From: Streptomyces albidoflavus
GTDB lineage: Bacteria > Actinomycetota > Actinomycetes > Streptomycetales > Streptomycetaceae
Length of the DNA stretch: 64,000 nt
Direction of reading: 5' to 3'
Assembly (NCBI RefSeq): GCF_000719955.1
Contig: NZ_JOII01000039.1
Coordinates: 8,513-72,512 of the forward strand
A program made the position numbers and the translations under genes. Positions 52,689 to 61,119 of the stretch are shown here, in pieces. Within the stretch, counting starts at the first letter, position 1. Each line of letters starts with the position of its first letter. Under the pieces are notes generated by a model. That model searched no databases. It saw only the letters and a list, made by a program, of their open reading frames with translations, and had not been told where the DNA came from.

Positions 52689-53756
52689 GTGGCGTCGAAC
52701 CGTCCTGCCCCTGAGGCCCTGTTCGTGCCGAACGACGAGGACCGGGTCACCGGTCCCACGGCCTACGGACCCGCCGGGGGCCCCTGGGAGGAATGGAATC
52801 CCACCGAGGAGTCCATCCGTCCCGTCCGCGGCCGGCACCGTGTCGCGAAGCAGCGCGGCGGCGGCCTGGCCCGCTCCTCCACCGTCCTCGGCGTCGGCGT
52901 CATCGCCGCGGTGGGCGCCGGCGGTATCGCCACCGCCAAGGAGAAGCCCCCGGTCTCCATCTCGCTCCCCGACCTCTCCTCCGTCAAGGCCTCCCTCCCG
53001 GACGCCGATTCGCTGCCGGGCGTCGGCAGCCTGCTGGGCTCCGACAAGGAGTCCGACACGCAGGTGACGGCCAGCCCGCTCACCGGCGCCGGGGTCACCG
53101 TCGCCGACACCGAGCAGGGCACCACCGACGCCGGCGAGGCGCTGCGGGCCCGCATCATCCAGCAGGCCGAGCACCAGCAGGACCAGGCCGACCAGAGCGC
53201 GGCCCGCGCCGCCGAGCAGGCCGCGGCCGAGCAGGCCGTCGCCGAGGCCGCGAAGGTCCAGGAGGCCGCCGAGAAGAAGCTGGCCGAGGCGGAGCGGAAG
53301 AAGGCCGAGGAGAAGCGGAAGAAGGAGGAGGCCGAGCGCCTCGCCAAGCTCGCCGCCAGCTTCTCGCTCCCCACCACCTCGTACACCCTGACCTCGACCT
53401 ACGGTCAGGCGGGCGCCATGTGGTCCTCCGGCTACCACACCGGACTCGACTTCGCCGCCCCCACCGGGACCCCGCTCAAGGCGATCCACTCCGGCACCAT
53501 CAAGGAAGCGGGCTGGGCCGGTTCGTACGGCTACCGCACCATCCTGGAGCTGGAGGACGGCACCGAACTCTGGTACTCCCACCAGTCGTCGATGTCCGTC
53601 AGCGCCGGGCAGAAGGTCACCACCGGCGACGTGATCGGCCGTGTCGGTGCCACCGGCAACGTCACCGGGCCCCACCTCCACCTGGAGATCCACCCGGGTG
53701 GCGGCGACGGCGTCGACCCGCTCAGCTGGCTGCGGGGCAAGGGCCTCAACATCTGA
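52689..53756 (+). CDS. M23-family peptidoglycan endopeptidase
   Basis: 355 residues. A hydrophobic segment (STVLGVGVIAAVGAGGIATA, about 64-83) is a membrane anchor or non-cleaved signal. A long Ala/Glu/Lys coiled coil (about 155-222) follows, like EnvC/NlpD-type hydrolases. The LytM domain has the zinc ligands in GYHTGLDFAAPTG and HLHLEIHPGGGD. GTG 52689 follows AAAGGAGAG by about 9 nt, directly after the c-di-AMP riboswitch, so expression should respond to cell-envelope or osmotic state. Confidence 0.93.
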   Translation: MASNRPAPEALFVPNDEDRVTGPTAYGPAGGPWEEWNPTEESIRPVRGRHRVAKQRGGGLARSSTVLGVGVIAAVGAGGIATAKEKPPVSISLPDLSSVKASLPDADSLPGVGSLLGSDKESDTQVTASPLTGAGVTVADTEQGTTDAGEALRARIIQQAEHQQDQADQSAARAAEQAAAEQAVAEAAKVQEAAEKKLAEAERKKAEEKRKKEEAERLAKLAASFSLPTTSYTLTSTYGQAGAMWSSGYHTGLDFAAPTGTPLKAIHSGTIKEAGWAGSYGYRTILELEDGTELWYSHQSSMSVSAGQKVTTGDVIGRVGATGNVTGPHLHLEIHPGGGDGVDPLSWLRGKGLNI

Positions 53757-53773
53757 CACCGGTCCGTACCGTG

Positions 53774-53798
53774 CCCGCCCGCCGTTCTGGCGGGCGGG
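53774..53798 (+). terminator. Terminator after the M23 gene
   Basis: CCCGCCCGCC and complement, 10 bp, loop GTTCT, 17 nt past the stop. Confidence 0.75.
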
Positions 53799-54033
53799 TT
53801 CGCGGTGACCGGAACCCGGGTTGGGCGCACGCCTGTTGCTCTCCCCTCTTCTCCTGCCGTGCCCGTGTGCGGCCGTGTGCGCCACGTGGCTCCCACCCGC
53901 GCCGTGTCCCGGCTCGGGTGGCTGAACTCCGGCGGTCCTGACGGCTACCCCCCGACGTCAGGGCCGCCGGACCTCTTCGTACGGGCACGGCTCGGCCAGG
54001 AATGGGCGGCCGGGCTGTTTTGTTGATCTCCCC

Positions 54034-54978
54034 ATGACTTCTCTCCGCCCTCTCGGCAATTCTGATCTCGACGTCTTCCCGCTGGCCCTCGGAGGCAACG
54101 TCTTCGGCTGGACCGCGGACGAGGCGCAGTCCTTCGCCGTCCTCGACGCCTACGCCGCCGCGGGCGGCAACTTCATCGACAGCGCGGACACGTACTCCTC
54201 CTGGGTGCCGGGGAACGAGGGCGGTGAGTCCGAGACCATGATCGGCAAGTGGCTCGCCTCGCGCGGCAACCGGGACGAGATCGTCGTCGCCACCAAGGTC
54301 GGCAGCCACCCGAAGTTCAAGGGGCTCTCCGCCCCCAACGTGAAGGCGGCGGCCGAGGAGTCGCTGCGGCGGCTCGGCACGGACCGCATCGACCTGTACT
54401 ACACCCACTTCGACGACCCCTCCGTGCCGGTCGAGGAGATCGTCACCGCCCTCGACGACCTGGTGAAGGAGGGCAAGGTCCGCGCCGTCGCCGCCTCCAA
54501 CATCAGCCCCGAACGCCTCCAGGAGTCCCTGGACTTCGCCGACCGCGAGGGCCTGGCCCGGTACGTCGCGCTCCAGCCCCATTACAACCTCGTCTCCCGG
54601 GACACCTACGAAGGCCCGCTCCAGCAGATCGCCTCCCGCGCGGGCCTGGCCGCGGTGCCGTACTACGCGCTGGCGGCCGGCTTCCTGACGGGCAAGTACC
54701 GCCCGGGCACCACCGTGGACAGCCCCCGTGCCGCAGGCGCCGGGCAGCACCTGGCCACCGAGCGCGGCCAGAAGGTCCTCGCCGCCCTGGACACCGTCGC
54801 CGAGGCGCACGGTGCCGAGGTGGCGTCCGTGGCCCTCGCCTGGCTCGCCGCGCGCCCGACCGTGGCCGCGCCGATCGCCAGCGCCCGCACGGTGGAACAG
54901 CTTCCGGCGCTGCTGGCCGTCGCCGACCTCACGCTGACCGACGAGGAACTGAGCCTGCTCACCGTCGCCTCGGCCTGA
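54034..54978 (+). CDS. Aldo/keto reductase
   Basis: The 314-residue NADPH-dependent oxidoreductase has the (beta/alpha)8 AKR pattern. SALGGNVFGW-like start, NFIDSADTYSSW holds the catalytic Asp and Tyr, VVATKVGS the Lys, and LYYTHFDDPSVP the His. GKVRAVAASNISPERL and LAAVPYYALAAGFLTGKY are further family blocks. No SD is seen before ATG 54034 and no clear -10 either, so how it is started is unclear. It is a single gene between hairpins. Confidence 0.9.
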   Translation: MTSLRPLGNSDLDVFPLALGGNVFGWTADEAQSFAVLDAYAAAGGNFIDSADTYSSWVPGNEGGESETMIGKWLASRGNRDEIVVATKVGSHPKFKGLSAPNVKAAAEESLRRLGTDRIDLYYTHFDDPSVPVEEIVTALDDLVKEGKVRAVAASNISPERLQESLDFADREGLARYVALQPHYNLVSRDTYEGPLQQIASRAGLAAVPYYALAAGFLTGKYRPGTTVDSPRAAGAGQHLATERGQKVLAALDTVAEAHGAEVASVALAWLAARPTVAAPIASARTVEQLPALLAVADLTLTDEELSLLTVASA

Positions 54979-55012
54979 TCCGGACGCCGGCCCGGCCGCC
55001 GGGCGGAGCCGG

Positions 55013-56533
55013 CTAAGGCTGCCGCGGGGGTATGTGCGGCGGCGGAGCGTACGGAGACGGGCCCGGCACCGGGGGCCCGCCCGGCGCCGGTGCGGGCCCG
55101 GGCCCCGTCGCCGGACCCGGCCAGGGACCGCCCCACGGGGCTCCGCCCCACCCCTGGTTCCCGTACGGCGCGCCCCAGCCCCAGCCGCCCTGCTGGGGCG
55201 GCAGCCACATTGCGGGCGGCGGCGGAGCCAGCAGGCGGGCGGCGTGCAGCTGGGCCGGGCGGATCGTCTCGCGTCGCTCCCAGAGGGAGTTGAGCAGGGC
55301 GCGCTCGCGGTTGACGAAGTCCGGTTCGGCCTGGCCCCGTTCGCCGCGCCGGCGCAGCACGGCCAGGGTGGTGGCGTCGCGTTGATAGGCGGCGAGGGCG
55401 CGCACCGCCTTGCGGCCGCCGGAGCGCCGGGCGTGGTCCCGGGCGAGGTGACGGGCGTTCATCGTGGCGAGGGCGGCCGGTTCGGCCGGGGCGAGCCAGC
55501 CCGCCGCCACGTAGGCGGGGAGGTGGGTGCGGACGGCGCGCAGCACGTCGGCGCGGGCCCACACCAGCAGCCAGACGGAGAGGCCGAAGACCGGGACCAT
55601 CACCACGGCGTAGACGGTGATGAAGCCGAAGGGGCCCATCAGGGTGGCCGAGCCGTTCCACAGGCCGTGCATGCCCATGGAGAGCAGCAGGCCGGCCAGG
55701 GGGAGCAGGACCCGGCGCACCCGTCGGCGGCCCGGGGTGCGGGCGGCCAGACCGAAGCCGATCCCGGTCAGCAGGGTGAAGAGCGGGTGGGCGAAGGGCG
55801 ACAGCACGATCCGTACGAAGAAGGTGGCGGCGGTGACCGAGGCCATGCCGCTGTCGCCGGCCAACTGGTCGCGGCCGAAGGCGTTCCCGAGGTAGAGGAT
55901 GTTCTCGGTGAAGGCGAAGCCGGCGCCGGTGAGGCCTGCCGTCACGGCGCCGTCCAGCAGGCCGCGGAAGTGCTGCCGGCGGAAGAGGAAGATCAGGAGC
56001 ACCGAGACCGCCTTGGCGGACTCCTCGACGACGGGGGCCACGAAGGTGGCGCCGACCGCGTCGGGCTTCAGCGGCTCGTCACCGCCAGCGAACGGCTCCA
56101 GGGTGGAGCCGACCAGCCATTCGGTGGCCAGGGTGTTGGCGACGATGGCGATCAGCGCGGCGGCGCAGGCTCCCCAGGCGAAGCAGAAGATCAGGTTCCG
56201 CCACGGGCCGGGCTCGACCGCCTCCACCCAGCGGAAGACCGCGAGCAGCAGCGGCACCGGCAGCAGGGCGAGGCCGAGGCCGACGAGGAAGCCGTGCGTA
56301 CCGGTCTGCTCGCGGACCAGGGCGAGGATGATGCCGCCCGAGACCGTGAGCAGGCCGACCAGCAGGCCCACCCGGACCGCGTGCCGCTGCCACCAGCGCA
56401 TGCGGGGGAGCGCGGCCGGATACGGGGGCATCGGCGGCGGGGGCGGCAGCGCCTGGCCGGGACCGGCGCCCTCGGCACCGGCCCCGTGCGGCTGCTCGGG
56501 CTGCGAGGCCGAGTACGACGGGCTGTTGATCAC
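55013..56533 (-). CDS. PrsW-family intramembrane metalloprotease
   Basis: 506 residues with eight or so membrane segments. PrsW marks are all present: FVAPVVEESAKAV (EExxK), GFAFTENILY, SPFAHPLFTLLTG and MHGLWNGS. The family cleaves anti-sigma factors within the membrane in Bacillus. N- and C-terminal tails are Pro/Gly-rich (PPPPAMWLPPQQGG). The minus-strand start is GTG 56533 with TAGGGT 7 nt upstream and no SD, so a leaderless mRNA is likely. Confidence 0.9.
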   Translation of the reverse strand: MINSPSYSASQPEQPHGAGAEGAGPGQALPPPPPMPPYPAALPRMRWWQRHAVRVGLLVGLLTVSGGIILALVREQTGTHGFLVGLGLALLPVPLLLAVFRWVEAVEPGPWRNLIFCFAWGACAAALIAIVANTLATEWLVGSTLEPFAGGDEPLKPDAVGATFVAPVVEESAKAVSVLLIFLFRRQHFRGLLDGAVTAGLTGAGFAFTENILYLGNAFGRDQLAGDSGMASVTAATFFVRIVLSPFAHPLFTLLTGIGFGLAARTPGRRRVRRVLLPLAGLLLSMGMHGLWNGSATLMGPFGFITVYAVVMVPVFGLSVWLLVWARADVLRAVRTHLPAYVAAGWLAPAEPAALATMNARHLARDHARRSGGRKAVRALAAYQRDATTLAVLRRRGERGQAEPDFVNRERALLNSLWERRETIRPAQLHAARLLAPPPPAMWLPPQQGGWGWGAPYGNQGWGGAPWGGPWPGPATGPGPAPAPGGPPVPGPSPYAPPPHIPPRQP

Positions 56534-56540
56534 GAGAACG

Positions 56541-56546
56541 ACCCTA
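56541..56546 (-). promoter_or_regulatory. Candidate -10 box of the PrsW gene
   Basis: TAGGGT on the minus strand is 7 nt before the GTG, the same spacing as at dnaX, purD and purF. Confidence 0.45.
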
Positions 56547-56682
56547 ACCAGTTCCCGGTGGGCTGATTAGTCCCGGCGAGTGAAAAGACCGCCACAGACC
56601 GTCGCGAAAATTTGTCGCGCTGTGTCCCGGTGGCGTCCATTCCGGTCCGCCGCGTCACCCGCGGGTGACGGTCCGGGGGGAG

Positions 56683-57573
56683 TCAGCTCGCGGCCGGCTC
56701 CGCCACCTTGCGGAAGAGGAGGTCGTGGACGACGTGCCCCTTGTCCAGGCCCTGCCCCTCGAACCGGGTGCGCGGCCGGAACGCGGGACGCGGCGCGTAC
56801 CCGTGCCGCACCACGCCGTCCGTCCCCTCGACGGCGGGGCCGGGCAGCTCCACGGTGTTCTCGAAGGCGGGGTGGGCGCTGAGCACGTCGTGCATCTGCT
56901 CGGCGTAGGGCTCCCAGTCGGTGGCGCAGTGCAGGACGGCGCCGGGGGCGAGCCGCGGGGCCGCCAGGCTCAGGAAGTCGGGCTGGATCAGGCGCCGCTT
57001 GTGGTGGCGGGTCTTCGGCCACGGGTCGGGGAAGTAGACGCGCAGGCCGGCCAGGGCCTCGGGGGCCAGCATCTCGCGGAGCAGGATGATGGCGTCCCCG
57101 TTGGCCACCCGGACGTTGTCCAGGCCCAGCCGGTCGGCGAGGCCCAGCAGGTTCCCCTGGCCGGGGGTGTGGACGTCGACGGCGAGGATGCCGGTCCCGG
57201 GGTCCTCGGCGGCCATCCGCGCGGTCGCCTCGCCCATGCCGAAGCCGATCTCCAGGACCACGGGGCGCCCCCCGAACATCGCGTCGAGGTCGAGCACACG
57301 CTGCCCGTCCACATCGATGCCCCAGGTGGGCCAGAGGCGCCGCAGCGCCTCCTCCTGCCCGGTGGTGACCCGGCTGCGGCGCGGCTGGAAGCTGCGGATG
57401 CGCCGCTCGAAGTGGGAGCCGGCCGGGTCGGCCGCGGGACCGGTGCCGTCGGCGAACATCCGGGTGCGCTCCGGCTTGGCCGCCGAGGTCCGGGCGCTGC
57501 GGGGCGGCTCCGGGAGCCGCGGGGTGTCCGGCGTGGCGGTAGCGGGGGTCTGGGGCGCGTTCTGGTTGCTCAC
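56683..57573 (-). CDS. trmB: tRNA (guanine-N7-)-methyltransferase
   Basis: About 296 residues, SAM-dependent, makes m7G46 in tRNA. A variable, Pro/Thr-rich N terminus precedes IRSFQPRRSRVTTGQ. The SAM site is VVLEIGFGMGEATARMA. The TrmB hallmark VYFPDPWPKTRHHKRRLIQ is complete, with CATDWEPYAEQM after it. GTG 57573 gives the variable tail usual in Streptomyces but has no clear SD; ATG 57459 is an alternative start that keeps the whole catalytic domain. Confidence 0.92.
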   Translation of the reverse strand: MSNQNAPQTPATATPDTPRLPEPPRSARTSAAKPERTRMFADGTGPAADPAGSHFERRIRSFQPRRSRVTTGQEEALRRLWPTWGIDVDGQRVLDLDAMFGGRPVVLEIGFGMGEATARMAAEDPGTGILAVDVHTPGQGNLLGLADRLGLDNVRVANGDAIILLREMLAPEALAGLRVYFPDPWPKTRHHKRRLIQPDFLSLAAPRLAPGAVLHCATDWEPYAEQMHDVLSAHPAFENTVELPGPAVEGTDGVVRHGYAPRPAFRPRTRFEGQGLDKGHVVHDLLFRKVAEPAAS

Positions 57574-57784
57574 GGGAGTCGGGACCGCATTTCGGCGTAC
57601 GGGGACGGGGGCGTCCGCCAGGCGCGGCTGAGGTGCGGCCCGGCGCGGGGGAGGGGCACGGAAGCGTCCGCGTCCGGTGCCCCGGAGGGGCGGAGCGCGG
57701 GACGGTGCCGCCGCCACGCCTTCCAGTCTACGGAGCCGGGCGCGAAGCGGCGGCGGGCGTGGGCGCCCGGGTCCGTGGCCCCCG

Positions 57785-58984
57785 TCAGCCCCGCTCCAGC
57801 ACCCCCAGGACCCGCCGGGCCACCTCGCGGCCGATGGGCAGGGAGGCGGTGGCGGCGGGGGAGGGGGCGTTGAGGACGTGGACGGTGCCCGGGCCCTGGC
57901 GGATCAGGAAGTCGTCGACGAGGGTGCCGTCGCGCAGCACCGCCTGGGCGCGCACCCCGGCCGGGGCCGGCACCAGGTCGTCCTCGCGGACGGCGGGCAG
58001 CAGCCTGCGCACCGCCCGGGTGAAGGCCGCCTTCGACAGGGAGCGGCCGACCTCCCCGAGCCCGTACCCGGCGTGGCGGCGGGCGAGGTGCCAGAAGCCG
58101 GGCCAGGCGAGGGTGCCCGCGAGGTCGGCGGGGCGCACCACCGGCCAGGAGTAGCCCTCGCGGGCCCCGGCCAGGACGGCGTTCGGGCCGACGTGCACCC
58201 CGCCGTCCACGCCGCGGGTCAGGTGGACGCCGAGGAAGGGGAAGGCCGGGTCGGGGACCGGGTAGACCAGGCCGCGGACCAGTTCGGGCCGGGCCAGCTC
58301 GTAGTACTCGCCGCGGAAGGGGACGATCCGCATCTTCGGGTCGTCGCCCGCCAGCCGGGCCACGCGGTCGCACTGCAGGCCCGCGCAGTTGACCAGCACG
58401 CGGCCGCGCACCACCGTGCCGTCCTTGGTCCGCACGGCCACGCCCCGGCCGAGGCGGCGGGATATGAGGTCGGCCTCCGCGCCGTACCGGATGTCGGCCT
58501 TGGACGACTCGGCGAGGACCCGGGCGACCGTGCCGTAGTCGCAGATGCCGGTGGTGGCGACGTGGATGGCGGCGAGGCCGCGCGCCTCCGGCTCGTACGC
58601 GGGGATCTGGGAGGGGCCCAGTTCGCGGACGGGGATGCCGTTCTCCCGGCCGCGCTGGACCAGGGCGTGCAGGCGGGGCAGCTCCTCGCGGCCGGTGGCG
58701 ACGATCAGCTTGCCCGTGACCTCGTGCGGGATGCCGTGCTCCGCGCAGAACCGGACCATCTCGGCGGCGCCGCGCGTCGCGTACCGGGCCTTGAGGGAGC
58801 CGGGGCGGTAGTAGACGCCGCTGTGGATGACGCCGCTGTTGCGGCCCGTCTGGTGGCGGGCCGGGCCCTGCTCCTTCTCCAGCACCGTCACGCGGATGCC
58901 CGGGCGCTGCCGGGACAGCGCGTACGCCGTCGACAGCCCGACGATCCCGGCGCCGATCACCACCACGTCGGTCTCGTCCCGCAC
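57785..58984 (-). CDS. lhgO: L-2-hydroxyglutarate oxidase (FAD-dependent)
   Basis: The 399-residue DAO-fold oxidoreductase converts L-2-hydroxyglutarate to 2-oxoglutarate. The N terminus DVVVIGAGIVGLSTAYALS binds FAD. TGRNSGVIHSGVYYRPGSLKA, VNCAGLQCDRVARLAG and RGEYYEL are LhgO-type blocks, and the C terminus has NAPSPAATASLPIG. Several in-frame GTGs occur at the start (58993, 58990, 58984); 58984 has the best spacing (9 nt) from GGGAG. Confidence 0.88.
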   Translation of the reverse strand: MRDETDVVVIGAGIVGLSTAYALSRQRPGIRVTVLEKEQGPARHQTGRNSGVIHSGVYYRPGSLKARYATRGAAEMVRFCAEHGIPHEVTGKLIVATGREELPRLHALVQRGRENGIPVRELGPSQIPAYEPEARGLAAIHVATTGICDYGTVARVLAESSKADIRYGAEADLISRRLGRGVAVRTKDGTVVRGRVLVNCAGLQCDRVARLAGDDPKMRIVPFRGEYYELARPELVRGLVYPVPDPAFPFLGVHLTRGVDGGVHVGPNAVLAGAREGYSWPVVRPADLAGTLAWPGFWHLARRHAGYGLGEVGRSLSKAAFTRAVRRLLPAVREDDLVPAPAGVRAQAVLRDGTLVDDFLIRQGPGTVHVLNAPSPAATASLPIGREVARRVLGVLERG

Positions 58985-59116
58985 GCGCACCACCTCCCTG
59001 CCCCGATAGTGGCCTGCGCCGCTGACGCCGGCCTCAAACCCCTTGCCCGGTGATCATGGGTGGACAAGGGGCGGCCGGGCGGTGGCGCCGGTCACCTCGC
59101 GTGCGCCGGTGCGCTC

Positions 59117-60538
59117 CTACGCGGGCGCCGTCAGCAGCGGCCGGGCCCGCTCGCGCAGCTCCACCACGCGCGGCTCGTCGCCGTACGGCTCCAGGCGGTG
59201 CAGCAGGTCGCGGACGTACTCCGTGGTGCGGGCGGAGGAGATCCGGCCGGCCACCTCCAGGGCGCGGACGCCCTGTTCGCAGGCGGCGTCGAGGTTGCCC
59301 GACTCCAGCTCGGCCACGGCGGAAACGATCAGGCGCAGGCCGTGGGAGCGGACGAACTCGTCGGTCGGCTGGGAGAGGGCCTGCTCGGTGAAGCGCCTGA
59401 CCTGGCGCGGCGCCTTGAGGTCGCGGTAGCACTCGGCGGCGTCGGCGGCGAACCGGTCGTAGGTGTAGAAGCCGAGCCACTGCGGGTCGGCGTCGCCGTC
59501 CCGGGAGCGCTCCAGCCAGCCCTCCGCGGCGCGCAGGGCGGCGCCCGCGGCCTGCGCGTCCCCCGCCCGGGCGTGCGCCCGCGCCTCGACCAGCCGGAAG
59601 AAGCTCATGGTGCGCGCCGTCGCGAGCCCCCTGTTGCGCTCCACCGCCGCCTGCGCGAGGTCGACCCCCTCGTCGCCGAAGCCCCGGTAGGTCGACTGGA
59701 GCGACATGGTGGCGAGGACGTACCCGCCGAGCGGCACGTCGGCCGCCGCCCTGGCCAGCCGCAGCGCCTGGATGTAGTACCGCTGCGCCGCCTCCTGCTG
59801 CCCGGTGTCGAAGGCCATCCAGCCGGCCAGCCGGGTCAGTTCGGCGCTGGCGCCGAAGAGGGCGCGGCCCACCTCGTCGGAGTACGAGCCGAGCAGAAGC
59901 GGGGCCGCCTCGACCCGCAGGCACTCCGGGACCATCGACGAACGCCAGTCGCCACCGCCGTACTTGGAGTCCCAGCGGCGCGCGTCCTCCGCCGCCTCCT
60001 TGAGTTTGCGTACGTCGGCGTGGCCGACCCTCTGCCGGGGGGAGCCGCCCTCCGAGGGGGCGGCCTCCCGCGCGACCGAGGAGTCGGCCGGGGTTATCAG
60101 CCAACGTGAGGCGGGGGTCGCATAGGCGCTCACGGCGAAGGAACCGGCCAGGGACTGCCAGATTCCGCCACCGGCGCGCCGGCCCGCGAGATCCAGCCGG
60201 TACAGCTCGGTGGCGGACTTCACCGCCGCCCCCACGTCGCGCGGGAAGGCGAGCCCCACCTCCGGCGCCGGATCGGCGTCGGCCAGCCCGATCTCGTGCA
60301 GCGGCACCGGGCGGCCGAGTTTCTGCCCGATGGCGGCCGCGATCAGATGGGGCGCGGCGCCCTGCGGCACCATCCCCTTGGACACCCACCGGGCCACCGA
60401 GGTCTTGTCGTAGCGCAGCGTCAGTCCCCGCTGCGCGCCGAGGTCGTTGACCCGGCGTGCCAACCCGGCGTTGCTCATTCCCGCGAGGGCGAGAACGGCG
60501 CCGAGTTTCTCGTTCGGCCCGCGTTGCTCCCTGGACAT
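59117..60538 (-). CDS. Regulator-like protein, NsdA/sporulation-associated family
   Basis: 473 residues. The N terminus [20 protein letters not shown] and [20 protein letters not shown], then [18 protein letters not shown], read as a divergent HTH like that of NsdA-type negative regulators. The C-terminal two thirds are helical TPR-like repeats ([54 protein letters not shown]). ATG 60538 follows GAGGGG by about 8 nt. I recall the orthologue being called sporulation-associated (SCO4114). A role in development is plausible but not shown by sequence. Confidence 0.7.
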   Translation of the reverse strand: MSREQRGPNEKLGAVLALAGMSNAGLARRVNDLGAQRGLTLRYDKTSVARWVSKGMVPQGAAPHLIAAAIGQKLGRPVPLHEIGLADADPAPEVGLAFPRDVGAAVKSATELYRLDLAGRRAGGGIWQSLAGSFAVSAYATPASRWLITPADSSVAREAAPSEGGSPRQRVGHADVRKLKEAAEDARRWDSKYGGGDWRSSMVPECLRVEAAPLLLGSYSDEVGRALFGASAELTRLAGWMAFDTGQQEAAQRYYIQALRLARAAADVPLGGYVLATMSLQSTYRGFGDEGVDLAQAAVERNRGLATARTMSFFRLVEARAHARAGDAQAAGAALRAAEGWLERSRDGDADPQWLGFYTYDRFAADAAECYRDLKAPRQVRRFTEQALSQPTDEFVRSHGLRLIVSAVAELESGNLDAACEQGVRALEVAGRISSARTTEYVRDLLHRLEPYGDEPRVVELRERARPLLTAPA

Positions 60539-61119
60539 GCGCCACCCCTCGACACAGACGGCTGCCGGAGCGCGGCATAGGCGTCCGGCATTCGTAAACC
60601 CAGCGTAGTTCGCCGCATCCCAAGCGTTAAGGGGCATAGTTCCGGTTGGCGGGATTGTGGCCGGTGCTCGGCGGGCGCGCGGACGGAGTGTGCTCCGGGC
60701 GTGTGGCCGTGCGCCCGGCCGTGCGCCTTACCGGGACCGGCGGGCGGGCGTTTCCATGGGCGGTGCGTGGGTCGGCCCGCTGACACCGCGTTCAGTGGGC
60801 TGGGGGACACCGTCGCCTTCATCCCCGCGGGCGACGGCTCGGTCCGGGAGGCTCTCGGCGCCTCCCGGACCGCACGACACGCCGCGCGTGACAGCCGGTC
60901 TCGTAGACCGGTTCGAAATGGCCGGAACCCGATGGTTCCCCCGCCGCTGCCAGGTCCAGGACCCGGCGACGGCCCAACTGGCTCTTGCCAGGGGCGCATT
61001 CGGCTTGGCGGGAGCGCCACCGCAAGCGCTCCCGCACGCCTCCTTCGTGGCAGCATGGTGCCCATACCGTGGGCGTTTCCCCACGGCACCCTGTTCTGTC
61101 CACAGCCTGTGGAGGCCGT
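60539..61119. other. Divergent intergenic region before the asparagine-synthase-like gene
   Basis: 581 bp with no supported gene. A 15-nt palindrome (TCCACAG, C, CTGTGGA; 61099-61113) overlaps the GGAGG of the next gene. CGTAGTTCGCCGCATC just upstream of the regulator start may hold its promoter. Confidence 0.4.
61099..61113. promoter_or_regulatory. Palindrome covering the SD of the asparagine-synthase-like gene
   Basis: Arms TCCACAG and CTGTGGA. The right arm includes GGA of the GGAGG SD (61111-61115), so a hairpin or a bound repressor could block initiation. Confidence 0.45.

Noticed and set aside
61097..61105. DnaA box
   Set aside because: Near-match to TTGTCCACA but single and far from any oriC-like cluster.
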